From: Enoplolaimus lenunculus
Taxonomy: Eukaryota; Nematoda; Enoplea; Enoplida; Thoracostomopsidae
Reading direction: 5' to 3'
Length of the DNA: 64,000 nucleotides
Assembly (NCBI GenBank): GCA_030248215.1
Contig: JASANG010002946.1
Location: 36,001 to 100,000 of the forward strand
Positions within the stretch are counted from its first letter, which is position 1; the number at the start of each line of letters is the position of its first letter. The position numbers and the translations under genes are program-made. A model generated the notes under the pieces. The model was not told the DNA's origin, searched no databases, and saw only the letters and a list, made by a program, of their open reading frames with translations. This document shows, one piece after another, positions 10,634-25,600 of the stretch.

Positions 10634-13600
10634 GTACGTGCTAAGTCTAGTGAATACCATTGTGCGACCAGATTCCAAAAAAATGCCGGAGCCGCATAAT
10701 TAATAAATTGATTCTTTTATTTAAAGTCATATTCCTTTCGGCGAAGCGTTTTATGTTTTGTACTCTGGGGTCGAAAGGTGGATAACGGCTGAACCGATTT
10801 TTATAAACTTTTTGTTTGAAAGCCAATTATCCTGGGGTGTTAACCTCGCATTGGGGTTTTAAAATTTTAAGCCGTTTATTAGCTACAGGCTAATTTGCAT
10901 AATTAGTTATGTCTAAATTAGTACTTTCTACATTATTTCACTAATTATTACAGTTACAAGCAATCTGATTTCAGTATTAAAGGGTTTTGGGGTGCGAGGA
11001 ATCTGAATAAATTGTTTACAAACCTCCAAAACCGATACTTAAATACTTAGCTAATAGCTAATTAGCATAAGCTTAATTGACAAGACAAAATTAGGGCTTT
11101 TTAAATTATTTCAATAATTATAAAGGGTTACTGAAGATTTTTGGATGCGATGAATCTGAATAAATTATTTACAAACCTCTAAAACCGATAAATGAATAGT
11201 TAGCTAATAGATATTTTGCATATTACCTTAATTACTTACGTGTGTTCGAGCTTCGCTCAATAAATGTAGTCCCACTACGACTGGTATATAGTTTGTGTTC
11301 TGGTTTGATAAATCATATCACTGTTTGAAATACGTATTTGACCGCACTAATTGTGATTTATTCGTACATTATTTCCCTATATATCACACAAAAATACTAC
11401 GTGCATACATTTTTATTTATTTATTTCTAGAAATCCTTGAAATTTGAAACAAAGAAACTAAAATAAAACAATTTGTGATATATCTGTGTATGCAAATTCT
11501 TGACTATCGAAAACTTATACATAACGGCAGTCAATTATCAGAACGTAGCTCAAAATTTTTCTTCCGTGGCCTATGGTATCCAATGGCTTACGGGGCAAAA
11601 CATAACATCTCACGCCGACGCATTTTTAACACTTTAACAACGACCCTATTCCACGTTTCTGTGTTTTTGTAGCGTTACGTTCCGATGCAATATTTGCTTG
11701 GCATATGTACTTTTAAGGGCATCTAGTTTTCCCTGGGTATACTATAAAATAAAAATGACTTAAGATTAAGCCTATTATTTTCGCTTAGAATTAAGGCTTA
11801 GTTGTAGACCAATCGTTACGCTGAGGCTAGCGTTACGCCCAAAGAATAACATTGATCAACGTATGTAGGTTCAAATCAGTGTTATAAATCTCGCCAATGC
11901 AACCATCTTAATTATCTCAATAAAATTGTTTGCAAACATAGTAAAGTTAGCTCGTTGCTTAATATTGGGAATGCGTTATTTTCATGATAACAGTACACAA
12001 AATGTTACGACGGACAGCATTTCCCTGTACTTCCTGTACGAATCAGTGGTCATGCATATTAAGAGCCAACCAAATTATATATATTAAAATAAACGAATAA
12101 ATGAATAAATTATTGGAAGTAAAACGTGCTGCTAAAGGATAAGCAAGCAACTGCTAAATTTAGCCTGATACTGGCTTGTTATCCAAACTGGTGTGTTATT
12201 TTTCGAGAGTTTCAATTATTTTTCGCTTGAAACTCAAAATTAGTATAGGTTTCCGGCATCATAAATTAATCAATTATAAATTATAGCAACGTATTCTACT
12301 AAATTCAGTGCATTTAACAAGAATGGCTGTTGCTGTTTTAGGTTGGAACGCTACCAACCTATTATTTGTTCAGGCATAAAGCCAACAGTCATAGACACAA
12401 ACGAGAAGCTTTGTATGCAATTGCGAATCATGATAAAGTAGGTATTCATCAGGGTAAACCGGAATTCGTTCCGGCCGGAATTCCTGCAAAAATTCGATTC
12501 CTGTTCTTGCATTCGAAGATACAGGAACCGGAATTTTTAGGTTTTGTGGCAAATTATTCATAATCATTTATATATTGAAATTTTGCATTTCAAAAATTGT
12601 TACGTATTTCGAAATGTTCCGTCAAAAGTTAGTTCCTGTTGGAACCCTGGTATTCATATATATTACTGTTAGGATTACGAGCAGTTTTTTGATTAGTTGG
12701 TTTTGTCTGCAGCTATTGAGTTTAGATATTGTATATAACAACAGCTTTATCCTATCTAAGGTTAATAAAATTTGCAAATTTTCTGTTTTGCTGCAGATTA
12801 CATGGCATGAACCTCAATATTCAAAGAAACGTGTGAAGCGTGATTTTTTATCTGACACCAGCAATTCACTGCCACCTGTTCCAGTACCAGATGCACGCCT
12901 GCCGTGGCCAGATCCCTTATATCAAAATCAGTGGTACTTGGTAGGTTATTCATTCATATTGTGCTAATATTATTTAACTAATATTGTATCTATGCTTAAA
13001 GTTTGCATTTATGCTTATAGTTAGCAAGTTGCAATAAGTGGGTTTGAGAAATTAGAGTTCACCTACTTATTCTGCTCCGGCTCCATCAAAAGTCAACCGC
13101 CGATCACGGCTCCTTTGTTATATATTGACGAATATCGATTGCTGAAAAGTTGGTATAACATAACTTTTTAGTAATAACTACTATGGCATGGTGAGCTGTT
13201 GTTACAGATATCATAATTAAACATGTACGTACTGGTTTGTCCTGCTATGGTTTAGTTTTTGTGTTTAACTTTTCCTCTTTAGCACTTTGTGTGAGTATAT
13301 GTTAATAATATGTTTTTGTATACTTGTAGCATAATGGGGCTGTCGGTGCATTCGATATGAATGTTCGGGAAGCGTGGAGTATGGGCTATACTGGCCGCAA
13401 TGTAGTCGTATCAATTTTAGATGACGGTATTCAAGGATCTCATCCCGATCTGCAGGAAAATTATGTGAGATTCTGATTTTTTGGCTTATATTTACAGTCG
13501 ATGATAACAGTGGACAAGAGTATCGCATATACCTAAAGTCACAGTGCACAATGCGCACGAGTACGGGTTCTGTTTTTGACAGTTATACCTCATATGATTC

Positions 13601-16600
13601 TTTTTATTAAAATTCGTCTAAATTTGTGATGAAAAGATTTGTGTTGTTTTGTTTCCAGGATCCGCTAGCGAGCACAGATATCAATGGCAAAGATGCCGAT
13701 CCGACACCAAGAGATAACGGAGATAATAAGTGAGAATTTTGTTTTAAAATTCAAAAAGTATGGTTTAAAACGTAGTTGCAGATTCAAATGCCTCATTGTT
13801 AAGCCAAGAATAATGTTCCAAAACTGTACAGTTAAAGCTAATTGAATATTGGTTATTACATAAGCAGCTTTGTGAAAGGGCCATTTCATAATATACCCAG
13901 TTAATGATGAATATTCAAGTCTGACAAGACAACTGTGGCATATATGTGATACCAATAAATAATTGGATAGGAATTTGATAGTTGAATATAACTAAGGCCC
14001 TAAATACTATCTAAGAATTGGACGTTAATGCCCATATTCTCAAATATGTACAACAACTATCATTAGTTAGTTATAGGTTTTCAAACTCAGTAATTGCTGC
14101 AAGTTGTTGAAGTTAAAAATTTGGAAATGAGTATATAGAGCAAATCATATGCGAAAAGTGTGCTGAATTTTGAACCGTAGCATTCACCGGTTCCAAACTT
14201 ACAATACCTATCAACAACTGGTTATAGTAGCTACACACATTTGAGAATACGGTCATAGGTTATAGTTTCATTCGCAGATATTGAAATAAGAACTTAATCT
14301 TGCATGGTGTGCGCGTATAGCTTTGAATTAACTAATTCAGAAACGGTACTAATTTCAGACACGGAACCCGGTGTGCTGGCGAAGTTGCTTCGGTTGCGGG
14401 AAACGCTTTTTGCGGAGTTGGTGTCGCGTATCATGGGAAAATTGGAGGTTCACATATAATTGTAGTCATCGAGTTGATTTTAGAATTTATTTGTGGTGAG
14501 GCGCTATCCGTTGTGCAATACAGAACGAGCACACACACATGGATACAGATGGTGCTGGAATACAATAAAATTGATAGCTAGCTTAGTAGTTACCTTGGTG
14601 AAAAAAATTTGAACATAATTTGAACGTGTGAATAAAGCTTAGGACAAAATGAGGTAACTCAAATTTAGGATTGTATATATTACAACTGGCCCTAGTAAGA
14701 ACTCAGCAAATAACGTGTTGGACCCGTGATCAGTTCCCGAGGAATCTAATACAAAGGGATAGGACTGGTTTTTCAGGTGTTAGAATGTTAGATGGCCCAG
14801 TAACCGATAGCGTAGAAGCTTCATCGCTGTCGCTTAATCCGAATCATATCGATATTTATTCGGCGAGCTGGGGCCCTGAAGACGACGGAAAAACGTTCGA
14901 CGGGCCTGGACGGTTGGCCAAAGAAGCATTTTTTAACGGAATCAAACACGTAAGTGACATTTTGACAGGGTACTACTGTGTAGTTGAGGTTGTATCGCCT
15001 ACGTAGGTTTAGTAATTTTTTCGAAATCTATGTCGAAGCTAAATGGCTGCTTAAGGCAAGCGTTTGCGTTGTTGCAGGTATGTACTTTCTCGCTTTGAAA
15101 AGGTACCTGCTTAAACCGTAAAATTATGAAAAATATAAAAGTTGATTCACTGGTTTTTGTCATCAACTAGACATTGTACTGTGAGGTGTTTGATAGTATA
15201 ACTTTCGCAGTGAATAAGTCTCGAAAATCTAATTCAAAGTTATTTAATAGTAATGAATGCAGGTTCTTTTAGGGTAGATCAGGGCTTGGCAGTATTTTTA
15301 TTTGGGCGTCTGGAAATGGAGGTGCTCACGCTGATAGTTGCTCTTGCGATGGCTATACCGTTTCGATTTATACCCTGAGCGTTAGTTCTGCAACGTTTGA
15401 CAATCGTAAACCGTGGTATTCCGAAGAATGTCCTAGTTCACTTGCGTCAACGTACAGTTCAGCGGGCATTAGTCAGCCTGCGATTGTAAGTTTACAACTG
15501 TTATTTGAAGTTTTTGAAAATATCTTCGTTGTTTTATATAGAATGATTTTGAAATTTTAGGCCAGAAATAAAATTTATTAACATTTGGCTTTTGTAACAA
15601 TATCGTATTTTGGAGCGAGGGTCAAAAAATTAAGTATATTTCATTCGTATAGTATATAAAAATTGATAATAGCCGAAAATGAACCATCCAGGGTAGTTTG
15701 CGCTTCCGTGGATGGCAAAAATCTAAAACACAGCAGATAAAGTGAATACCTATCTCCAACCAAGGGTTATTTCACCAATAATGTTGCAAAGAAGAAAATT
15801 AAAGTGAATTTTTCGGTGGCTTGTATTTTTCATTTTCCGGTTCCGTTTCCTATAGTTTTTCAAATTCCGGTTCCGGTAAATTGTAATTCAGGTTGCATCG
15901 TATATAAGTAGATAGCTATACTGCGGTAGTTTGCTATATATAACCGTAGGAATATGTTCACTGCGTATTTTTCGTTTTACCTATACAGACACTATCCAGT
16001 ACTAGTACTAAACTATTTACTTCAAACAAGACAACTACATAGACAGCGAAAGGTCTTCCTAATGTATTCCAGCGCTAAACAGTGTTTGTAATTTAAGTGT
16101 ATTGTGTTTAGTTGTGTGTTTAGGTTACGACTGACATGCCAAATACGTGTACTACGTCACATACGGGCACAAGTGCCAGCGCTCCTTTAGCTGCGGGTAT
16201 AGTTGCGTTAGCTTTGGAAGCAAAGTAAGTGTTGGGTAATTGTAAACGGTAAACCTGATTAAATTGTTAATCGAAAGATAACAAAAGGAAGTTGCAAGCA
16301 GTTACAGGTTGTGAAATAGGGGTGTGAGGATGCAAAGATGTCGAACTGATGTGGATTCTTACTTTGAAATTTTGCCGAACCGATAGCGATTCCAACTATA
16401 GTACACCATGCTTAATAAACAGACAGGATACTACATTACATCATTATGTGAAAACTTTAACCTAACCATCATAAACGGTTATAATTTTATAAGAACGGCA
16501 CATTTCAATTAATTTTTTCAAACAAACGCAAAAGAGGTAACAGTTTCTATGACCAGACACACTGATATGCGCCCAGAAATGAAATTGATGGCATGCCAAC

Positions 16601-19600
16601 AAACTGTTATGTGCAAAAAGTATCGGCAAAGAATATGCAATTTTTTACAGTGCCGATGCCAATAATCACAAAAACTGCCGATTATTAATTACCGATGCCG
16701 ATACCGATTAATCGTAACATACCTAAGAAATCTACTTAGATTCCAGGTGGATTGCTTGGTTACATTTTGAGTTTCCTGTTGAAGCAATTATCTCATTATT
16801 GGGTGTTTTTAATTCTTAAAACTTACAATTAAAACTGGTTGTATTCAACGTTGTGCGTATTGATATTCTGGGTTTATATTAAAATCCGTAGCAAAAGCTT
16901 GTCAATTTGAGTCTTGAATTAAAATCGTACTTAGGCACGTTTTCTTCAATTCAAATAGGTATTGCCCGCATTGAACGTTATGAACTCGTTTTATGTTTAT
17001 GTTTTACTGTTTTAGTCGCAATTTAACATGGCGTGATATGCAACATTTAGTCGTTCGAACAGCAAATCCAACGCCTGTGCTCAATAATGAAGGCTGGGTG
17101 ACCAATGGTGTAGGACGAAAAGGTATTACGTTTGAGTAATAACGTTATACTGTCTATCAGGGTTCAACTGGAATTCATGTTCCTGCCGGAATTCCTGCAA
17201 AAATTCAATTCCTGTTCCTAGTTCCTGTTCCTGCAATCAAAGATGCAGGAACCGGAATTTTTACGGTTTTGTGGCAAATTATTCATAATCATTCTAATAT
17301 TGGAAACTTTGTTTGAAAATTTTAATTTCGAAATGAGTGTTTTTGCAATATAGTTCTACTTAACTTTCAATGAAAAAGGACATATGACAGTTTATTATTA
17401 ATGTGCGGTGACTGAGGGTGTCGCTATACACGTCGACTGGTGGCGGTGCCGTGCGACTATTTCCGGACAATACCGCGCGATGCTGGACGACGCCAGGCAA
17501 CGCCGGAAGGATTTAGTACAGCACCACCCAAATTGCTGATGTTTTGATCTGAACATATTTTTAAATAGAAGATAATAGATCTGGGCTCCTATGATTATGT
17601 TTTTTGTTTTAATACTAAAATTCTATTCGTTTTAGTTAGCAGCAAATTTGGTTACGGTATAATGGACGCAGGTAAACTGGTGACGCTGGCTCGTAAATGG
17701 ATCACAGTGCCTGAACAACACGTTTGCACTTATGATTATGTAATGGACGAACCCAGGTAATAGGGAAATGTTATTTTTTAGGAATTTACAAGAAGATATA
17801 TAGTGGTTAAATTTAAGATTTTCGAGATTATGCTGGCCCGTTTGTTGTTTTTGAGTTATTTTTAAATGAAGTAAACGAACGTTGTAAGAAAAATTCAGTG
17901 TTTATTTTATGTTTCTGTTTCAGGCCTAAACCATTACGTGGACGATTTTTGTTGAATTATACACTTGCAGTGCCTGGATGTCCAGAAAGTCACGCGGTCA
18001 ACTATATTGAACAAGTTCATGCCATTTTGACGATTCAGTTTTCACGACGTGGCGATTTGAAAATTTCAATGATTTCACCTGCCGGAACAAGGTTAGTAAG
18101 CAATCTTTTGGTATTTAATATTACAGCTGTATATTAGTGGCGCTCCGGCCCGTCCGTCACGGTGCGGTATCGTACGCAAATTACCCTCGTATGATACAGT
18201 GTAGTTACGGACGATGACGCACGATGCCGGTCGGTGACGCACACGACAAGTGTAACGCCACCCTAGCGCTACACAGCTTAAGTCAAGGTCTAAATGTCAC
18301 GACAGGTAAGCATTGAAACCTTTGTTTGAGTAAAAGCTTAAGCTGAAAAATTCACTGGTTGGTTTTACTGTGTTAAGTGGAATTACAAATTAAAGAAAAT
18401 ACACTTATTTCAAAAGTCAGGTTTTATGACGTGGTTTTAGTTTAATGTGTTCAGTAACAATTAAAACTTTCAGATCTGTACTGCTTCCACCGCGGCCAGC
18501 AGATTCAAATCGGTCTGGATTTATAAAATGGAAATTCTTGTCCGTTCAACAATGGGGCGAAGATCCGCGTGGTGTTTGGACGCTTATTATCGAAAATGTC
18601 GGCTCAGAGCATAACTATGGTATGTCTTTATTTTTTAACTTTTTAGCTGATTATCCGAATTTTAGTTTAAAACTCATGATTGTAGTTTTGGAGGAATATA
18701 TTTTGTGTTAGTCGAAAATGTATGGTTGCAGTCAATTACCGCACCAAATAATTAGTATATACATGAAACCATTGTTAATTAATGTTTTACAATTGTTGTG
18801 TTAAACATTTTGTTCTATCATTTATTGTTTACGTAAAATATATGAGCAAAATTTATCTGGAACGATGCCCCAATTACGTATCGTGGGTGTTGCAGCTTTA
18901 TTAAACTGGACTTGGTTTGGTTTTATTTAAATTCCAAAATTTTGTGGTTTTGTTGTTTTGGTCTGGAACTTCAATAGTCAAGTGGGATTATTTGATACAA
19001 ATCAGATCCGAGCGTAGATCCTCAGTTTTGTTTATATGTATGTTAAACCGCAAATTTTCAAACAGCATTCAGCTGTTGCCCGTAATCCGACTGTTTTGAA
19101 AACTTTAAAACTCGATTGGCTTTAAGGTACGTTTCACTATTGGGCGATGACGTTTTGGGGCACAGCGACACCGCCTCCGTACGATGTGAAAGCGAATAGT
19201 GGTCTTGGCGTATCTGGGGATCGAAACCCGGTCAGCACAAACGAACTAGCGACGGGCTCTATCAATCCGAGCAGTAACGCGGCTGATATTACTACAACAG
19301 CGGATGAGACTGGATCTGGTTTCACTGGTGGAACCGCACAGGTCGATCAAAATCGTATTAATTTCGAGCCTGATTTAGCTAATCGTTTAGTCAATACGCA
19401 AGAGTACGCTAGGGACGTTGATTTTACCCCATCCCGGGAGGATTACGTTGAAAGTGGTATGCTGAGGATTGGTGCAGAGCCAGAAACCGGCCCTAGGACA
19501 AGGGAGAGGCTCAATACTGGTGAGGGGATGAGTCATGGTAGCTATCACTCGCTTGGGTATAACCTGCCGAAATATAGGTTAAGTGGTGACGGTGGTGATG

Positions 19601-22600
19601 GTGTAAGTAATGGTAATCATAATAATAATAATAATAATCGTGATGATGATAATGTTAATTCTGGTGGATATAGTCGTCAACAGTTGATAGCGTATCGTAA
19701 TGTCGACAAATTTATTAGAAATAGTAATGATGATAATTTCGTAGCTACCCGACGAGTTGATGACGGGAATATAGGCGGCAATTATAGTCCAACTCGTCAG
19801 TCGTTGTCATTGACCAAACAAGCCAGTAGCCAGACGCTAGCGCCTCAGTGGAATACAGAACCGCGAGCGGTATGAGCTTAGCGCATGGTTTTTGATGCTG
19901 CATGATATGCATGCAATATATTGCATTAATTTGTTCTGTTTTTGCATGCGGTAGGTGGTTTGCACTAACAATAGACTTTAAAGCTAAGCATTTGATTGTG
20001 AACCGCTAAGGCCATAAGCCTACATCGAATAGGTTTTATTTTAACTTTTTATTTTTGAAAAGTGACTAAGAGGGTCATACGCATTTTAAAAAAGAGTCCT
20101 AGCAATGATGTGCGTTTAGGAAGGAATAAGCTAGTGTTTTTAGTTGTGTACGCGCTGCTACAACGCTGTAAGACCACACACACTACGGTTTTAAAATTGT
20201 GCTTCTATCCGTAATTGTGGTATGAAGACAGCGGATCGTCAACTTCAAAGGATCATTGGCCTGCAATGTTTTGCAATTTAAGTTTTCAGAATACACATTT
20301 TGAGCTTTTGATAAACGCGTTGCACGGCGAAATTTACAACAGTTTGTATGACTGGTCGTCTCTTGACATATTAGTTTTCAATTTTGTCTTTTTTTGTATC
20401 AGAATGTTTACTACTTGTCCTGTTTCCGGTAGGTTTGTTTATTTGTTTTGATGCTAAGAAGCCAAACAAATAATGGAAACCAAAACAACACCTTGGGCTT
20501 TCGATGTAATGTTTTTGCAAAATCCGGACGAAATATGATGGGTTGAGCATTTTTTACGTTTAAATACAAAAATTAATGTTGCAATATGGCTCAGTAATTT
20601 TCGATAGGTAATGTAAATAACAAGCAGGGCTGTCGCGAAGGTATCCTAGGCTGGGCCCCTTAACGATCAGATTTGGTCCCACTGAGGGAAGGAATCCTTT
20701 GTCAACGGTGCTTCGTGATCCTGTACGGTTTTTTGATAGGGCCATTCCGGTCGTTTATATGATTTTTTTGCAGGCCCTGGTAACAAAACAAGTAGACTGA
20801 TAACAGGCTATTGTTTGCAAGCTATTGTTTGCAAGCAGGATTAAGATCGATGTTGAGAGTTCGCTGCTAGATAGCATATTATTGATGCTTGTATGTGTAA
20901 TTATTTGTCTGTCCACCTATCCATCAATTTACTGAACAGTTTAATGTTTTCCTTTTGACTGGAGCGACGGGATATCGAAAAATACCGGATTCGGATATTG
21001 TGTGACTCATGAACAGTGATAGGGATTGACCGGATACCGTAGCCGGATTGCAAATTTTTATTGGAAGCGGAGCCGGATGTTAACTGGATATTGGATGTGA
21101 ATTTGAGCTTTGTTGGAACCACTTGCATCGTGCAAAAATATTTTTTTTACTGAATTAAAATAGTTTGGCTTGTATATTTTTCATTTCATGTCAATGTCCT
21201 CTTTTGACTTGTCCGGAAAATGCAGTCGCTGTAAAGGAGCTTGTATTTCCACATTTGAAAAGAACAAAGGGGCACAACGGCAAATGTTCTGTATCCGGTA
21301 GGTTTATACAGAATACGCGAACTGGATACGGATGCCGAAGCTTTTCCGGATATCAAACGAAACCGGGAACCGTATATCCGCTCGATATGCGGTAGTTGAC
21401 CCGTATGAACCGCAGCGTTTAGTCATGAGAAACGTTTTTTTGCCTTCTATCAAACAACCACATTGGTAGAAATATATGCATTTCAAAAAAACTCGTCGGC
21501 TTTTATTTGTTTTTCTTCGTTCAACTCTTGCATGTGCACTTTAAAAATGGTTCTGAGATAAAGATAGCTCGATAACACGCTAGGAAACTACTTCTAATTA
21601 TGAAATTACTGTATAGTTGATCAAACAGTACAATATAACTAACCAGGGAGGGTGTTTGTCACTGCTATACGGTTTGGTGTAATTTTACATGCTTAAGAAT
21701 TGTTTTGGGGGTTGATTGTGGTGGAACGTATAATGAACAAACTGGAAGCTGCGAAATTAACGGCATGAACTTTGTGATGGGAGACCGTGCGTTGCGTGTG
21801 TGTGTGTGTGCGTGTGGACTGGTAGGCTGCGGTTAGTGATCGTAAATGGAGGCACGTACGCTGCACCGGCCGTCCATTGCACAATGACCGTTTGAAACAG
21901 CGGACCTTTTTTCTTGATTGCATAGTTTTAATCACACAAATAAGCACGTTACGTTCTATAGCTGCTATTAGCTATGTACGTAAATTGCATCCAAACCACG
22001 ATATATGTATAGGAAGTAAGCAGATACAAAGGGTTTCGTATCACCCCACATATCTCTTAATGCCCCGTGTCCAGTGGCGGATCCAGCATCTCAGAATGGT
22101 GGGGGGGGGGTAAAATGTCACAGGTAATCAACTTATTTTTGAGCCATACTGTAGTGTCCCAAATAAGACGGTGGAAATAAGAGGGAGCTTATTATAAGCT
22201 GCACTATTGTGTATAAAACAGTGAAATAAACAGCGTAGAACAGCAATAATTGACAATATTTAATTTTTGTCGAGAAGCTATTGGGGGGCCACGGCCGGGA
22301 TAGCCCCCCATAGATCCGCCATTGCCCGTGTCGCCGTAGTTGTAGTGTCGTGTTGTTGTTTTTTGTAGTAGACCTTTAGAGTTGGCTGGGACAGGGGCCA
22401 TATGGTGCTGCGGATAATACCTTAGTATATGCATAGTATATCGATCCCAAAATTGTGAATCACTGTGAAATTGTGGCTTAGGTGAACAATTTCGAGCCAG
22501 CTCGCGTATAATCTTAATTGAAGTATAATAAAAGGTTTTAGTTGACGCAAATACTAACACTAAATACGACCATTCTGTTGTGGATGGTTTTCTGTGTAAT

Positions 22601-25600
22601 TGCAATAAGTTGCAGAAATTTAAAACAATGCAGCAATGGTGTAATATAAGGTGTGACAGATTACTAAAATAACACACGAGTAGCGCACATTGCCAATTAA
22701 ACCAAGATTAAAACACATGGGCTGGGTTTCTGAAATCTTACTAAAGTATTTACCTAAGTTATACTTATGTAATTACTTAAGTCGCCGACTTAAGTAAATA
22801 CTTAAATTTTCGAACAAAAACAGATAAACGCCAAATGTGAGCCATTGTCAATACGAGAAAGTAATTGTTTGGCTTTATATATTAAGGAGGTAAGATGAAT
22901 CTAAAATTTAACTTTGACTAAAATTAATATGCCTGAATTGTTAATCTCTAATATATCAAAAATTAGTCAGCGATTTAAGTATTTACTTAACCTAAGTAAG
23001 CGTTGTAAAACGACAAATTAGTTAAGCAGTTACTTAGCCTGCACTAGAATGCAAGAGGAATCTGGTAAAACATTTCCTAACCAGATGTTCAGTGTATTTA
23101 TGTATATATCACTACAAAAACGCTGCCCAAATTTCGTTAACGCATATAGTCAGCGTTCCAGCTTTATTATTGCAGATTGATTTATATGCCTAGCAGGGTG
23201 CAACCGGAATTCCGGTTCCGGCATTTTTTCACCTCGGTAAATTGTAATTCCGGTTGCACCCTGATGCCTAGTGATAGCATGTCTCAATATCAATGGAATT
23301 CTCTCATTCAGGCATATTAACGGAACAGTATGTACTGTACCAATTTGAACATTTTGTACTTTTTTTTGCAATTTTGTTTATTTTTAGATTTTAACCACCG
23401 GATGTCATGAAGAATGCTCAGATGCTGGTTGTACAGAACGTAACTCGGCGTCACATTGTCTCGATTGTCGCCATTATAAAGTGTGGAAACGTAACCGGAG
23501 TGGTCTTATGTAAGCTGAAAACCATAATGTTGGTGTTTGTCGTAAATTATTTTGTCTAAAATCCAGCCATTATAACACCTGCATCGAAGTAAACTTTACT
23601 ACTTTTTGAAATTTCAAATTTGTGATTATAATCACGGTGATTATGGCAACGTTAGCATTTCTCTTCAAGTAGCTTCTTTACCATTAATAATTGCTTGTAA
23701 ATCATTTATTGGAATTTTTCGGTTTTGTTCATAGTTTAAACTAGTCTGCCAGTTTTGCGCAATGCGCAAACGTTAGCGAAAGCACAAACATTTCTTTGCA
23801 AATTTCTTGTCCTACAACAATCCTGTTTGTTTCTTAAGAAATTATTGTAAACAAAGTAATGCTGGAAAGTTGCCCAAAATACGTATGTGGGGCGTTCCGG
23901 CTTTAATATATAGATTAAAAAATTTTGGATTTATGTATTGTTTTTCGTACGATATTATGTGTATGTATTTTTGCAGGTGTGTCCGCGATTGTGACATTGG
24001 CTACTATCCTGTCCTTTCAACAGCGAACGGTGGCGGTCGGGTCGCGGCGACGTCCAGCACAGGCGAATGCCGTCGATGTTTGCAACGGTGTTTGTCATGT
24101 TCTTCGCCAGACTATTGTGATTCGTGTGAACCCGGGTTGTACTTAGTTGAAGCTCCAGCGGTGCAGTTGAGCGACTCGTCGGTGACCGCCGCTGCTGCCA
24201 GCTTTTTCACGGGGTCGATGGCCGGTGAGCTGTATCACAGCGGCCGATGTCTGGATCGATGCCCGACTGGGTTTACCGTGAGCCCGAGTGAGTGTTTTGG
24301 AAGAAGTTGCTTTGACGAAAGAGAATTTGGAGTGTGTGGTAGCATGAGTGATTAGGCGGGGTTTAAAACGTCGGGGATTGGGTGCGCAATTAGCTCAAGC
24401 GAGTATTTTGCAGTGGTCGTTTCGAGGGATATGGAGCGGAAGTCGGTGTGAGTAATAGGGAGGGAAGGCACGGGATGCAGACAGAAAAAGGGACGGGTTA
24501 CCCGATCGAATTCATTGTTTAGTCCACGCGGGAGGGGCTGGTTTTGGCCGAGGGGAGGTTGGGGTTGACAAAATAGCTGAAGTGGAGATGTGGGTTGTGT
24601 TTGAGGAAGTGCAAGTGAGTTTAATGTGATCGAGGCGCAATTTATGGATGGAAGGCACGGGTACTTGTGGTAATTGCGAGGTTCTGTTTAAAATAGAAAT
24701 TAGCTTCAATGTTCCTAGGTAACTTCTAAAACAAAACATTTTATACTCAGATTACTGTATTGTCGAACTAGAACCGGAATTTCAGTTGTACTCTGTGGTT
24801 TAATGTGCGATGTTTTGTTCCTGTTTAGGCAAAGCTAATACCTGCGTATGGAACACAACGCTCAAATCTAACAAACCAAGTAAGATGTTTGTTTTTTAAC
24901 TTGAAAACTTGTCTGTGGGTTACATTCACCTGAAGATGTAAGTGCAAACAGGCAAACGTTCCTTGACCAACATTGACTGGTCGTAAGTTATACGCATTAT
25001 GAACAACTAAGCGATAGATGCTACGCACATTTGAAAATATTTACATTGATAAACAATTTTGTATTTACTGAAAATTTAATTAGTTGTCGTCGAATAGTGA
25101 TTTGTCGAAAAAATTGAAGAAAACCCTAACCGTAGGCGGTAAGTATTGATTAATTGATTAATTTTTATTATTCACGATTCAAACAAATGCGGAAAATCCC
25201 ACTAATTTAATTGATGACAGCTGTGGATCTTAAAATCGGCACTGAACTGGACACAAATCAAATGCGGAAAAAATGTGCTAAGTTTCAGTGAATCATCATT
25301 CATTAATTCTAAAGCAGCATTTCAACCTGGAATTGTTAGTCTTGCGAGGGCAAGACCGTAGGGGTGACGAACATTTTTCTAACATAAATTGTTTACTGTT
25401 GTTTTTCGACCCGCGTACAATACGCATTTGAGACTATATTGTATTATAGATTACTGATGGTTAGTGTGCAGGGTACAACCGGAGGTCTACCTCCGGCTTA
25501 GGCAGAACATCGGCCGCCCGCTTTTGCTCTGGTAGAATTTTTGCCGGGGGTTCCGGCTATTTCGGTAGTAACGTTTAGCAATATCTGTTTAGTGCGTTTC

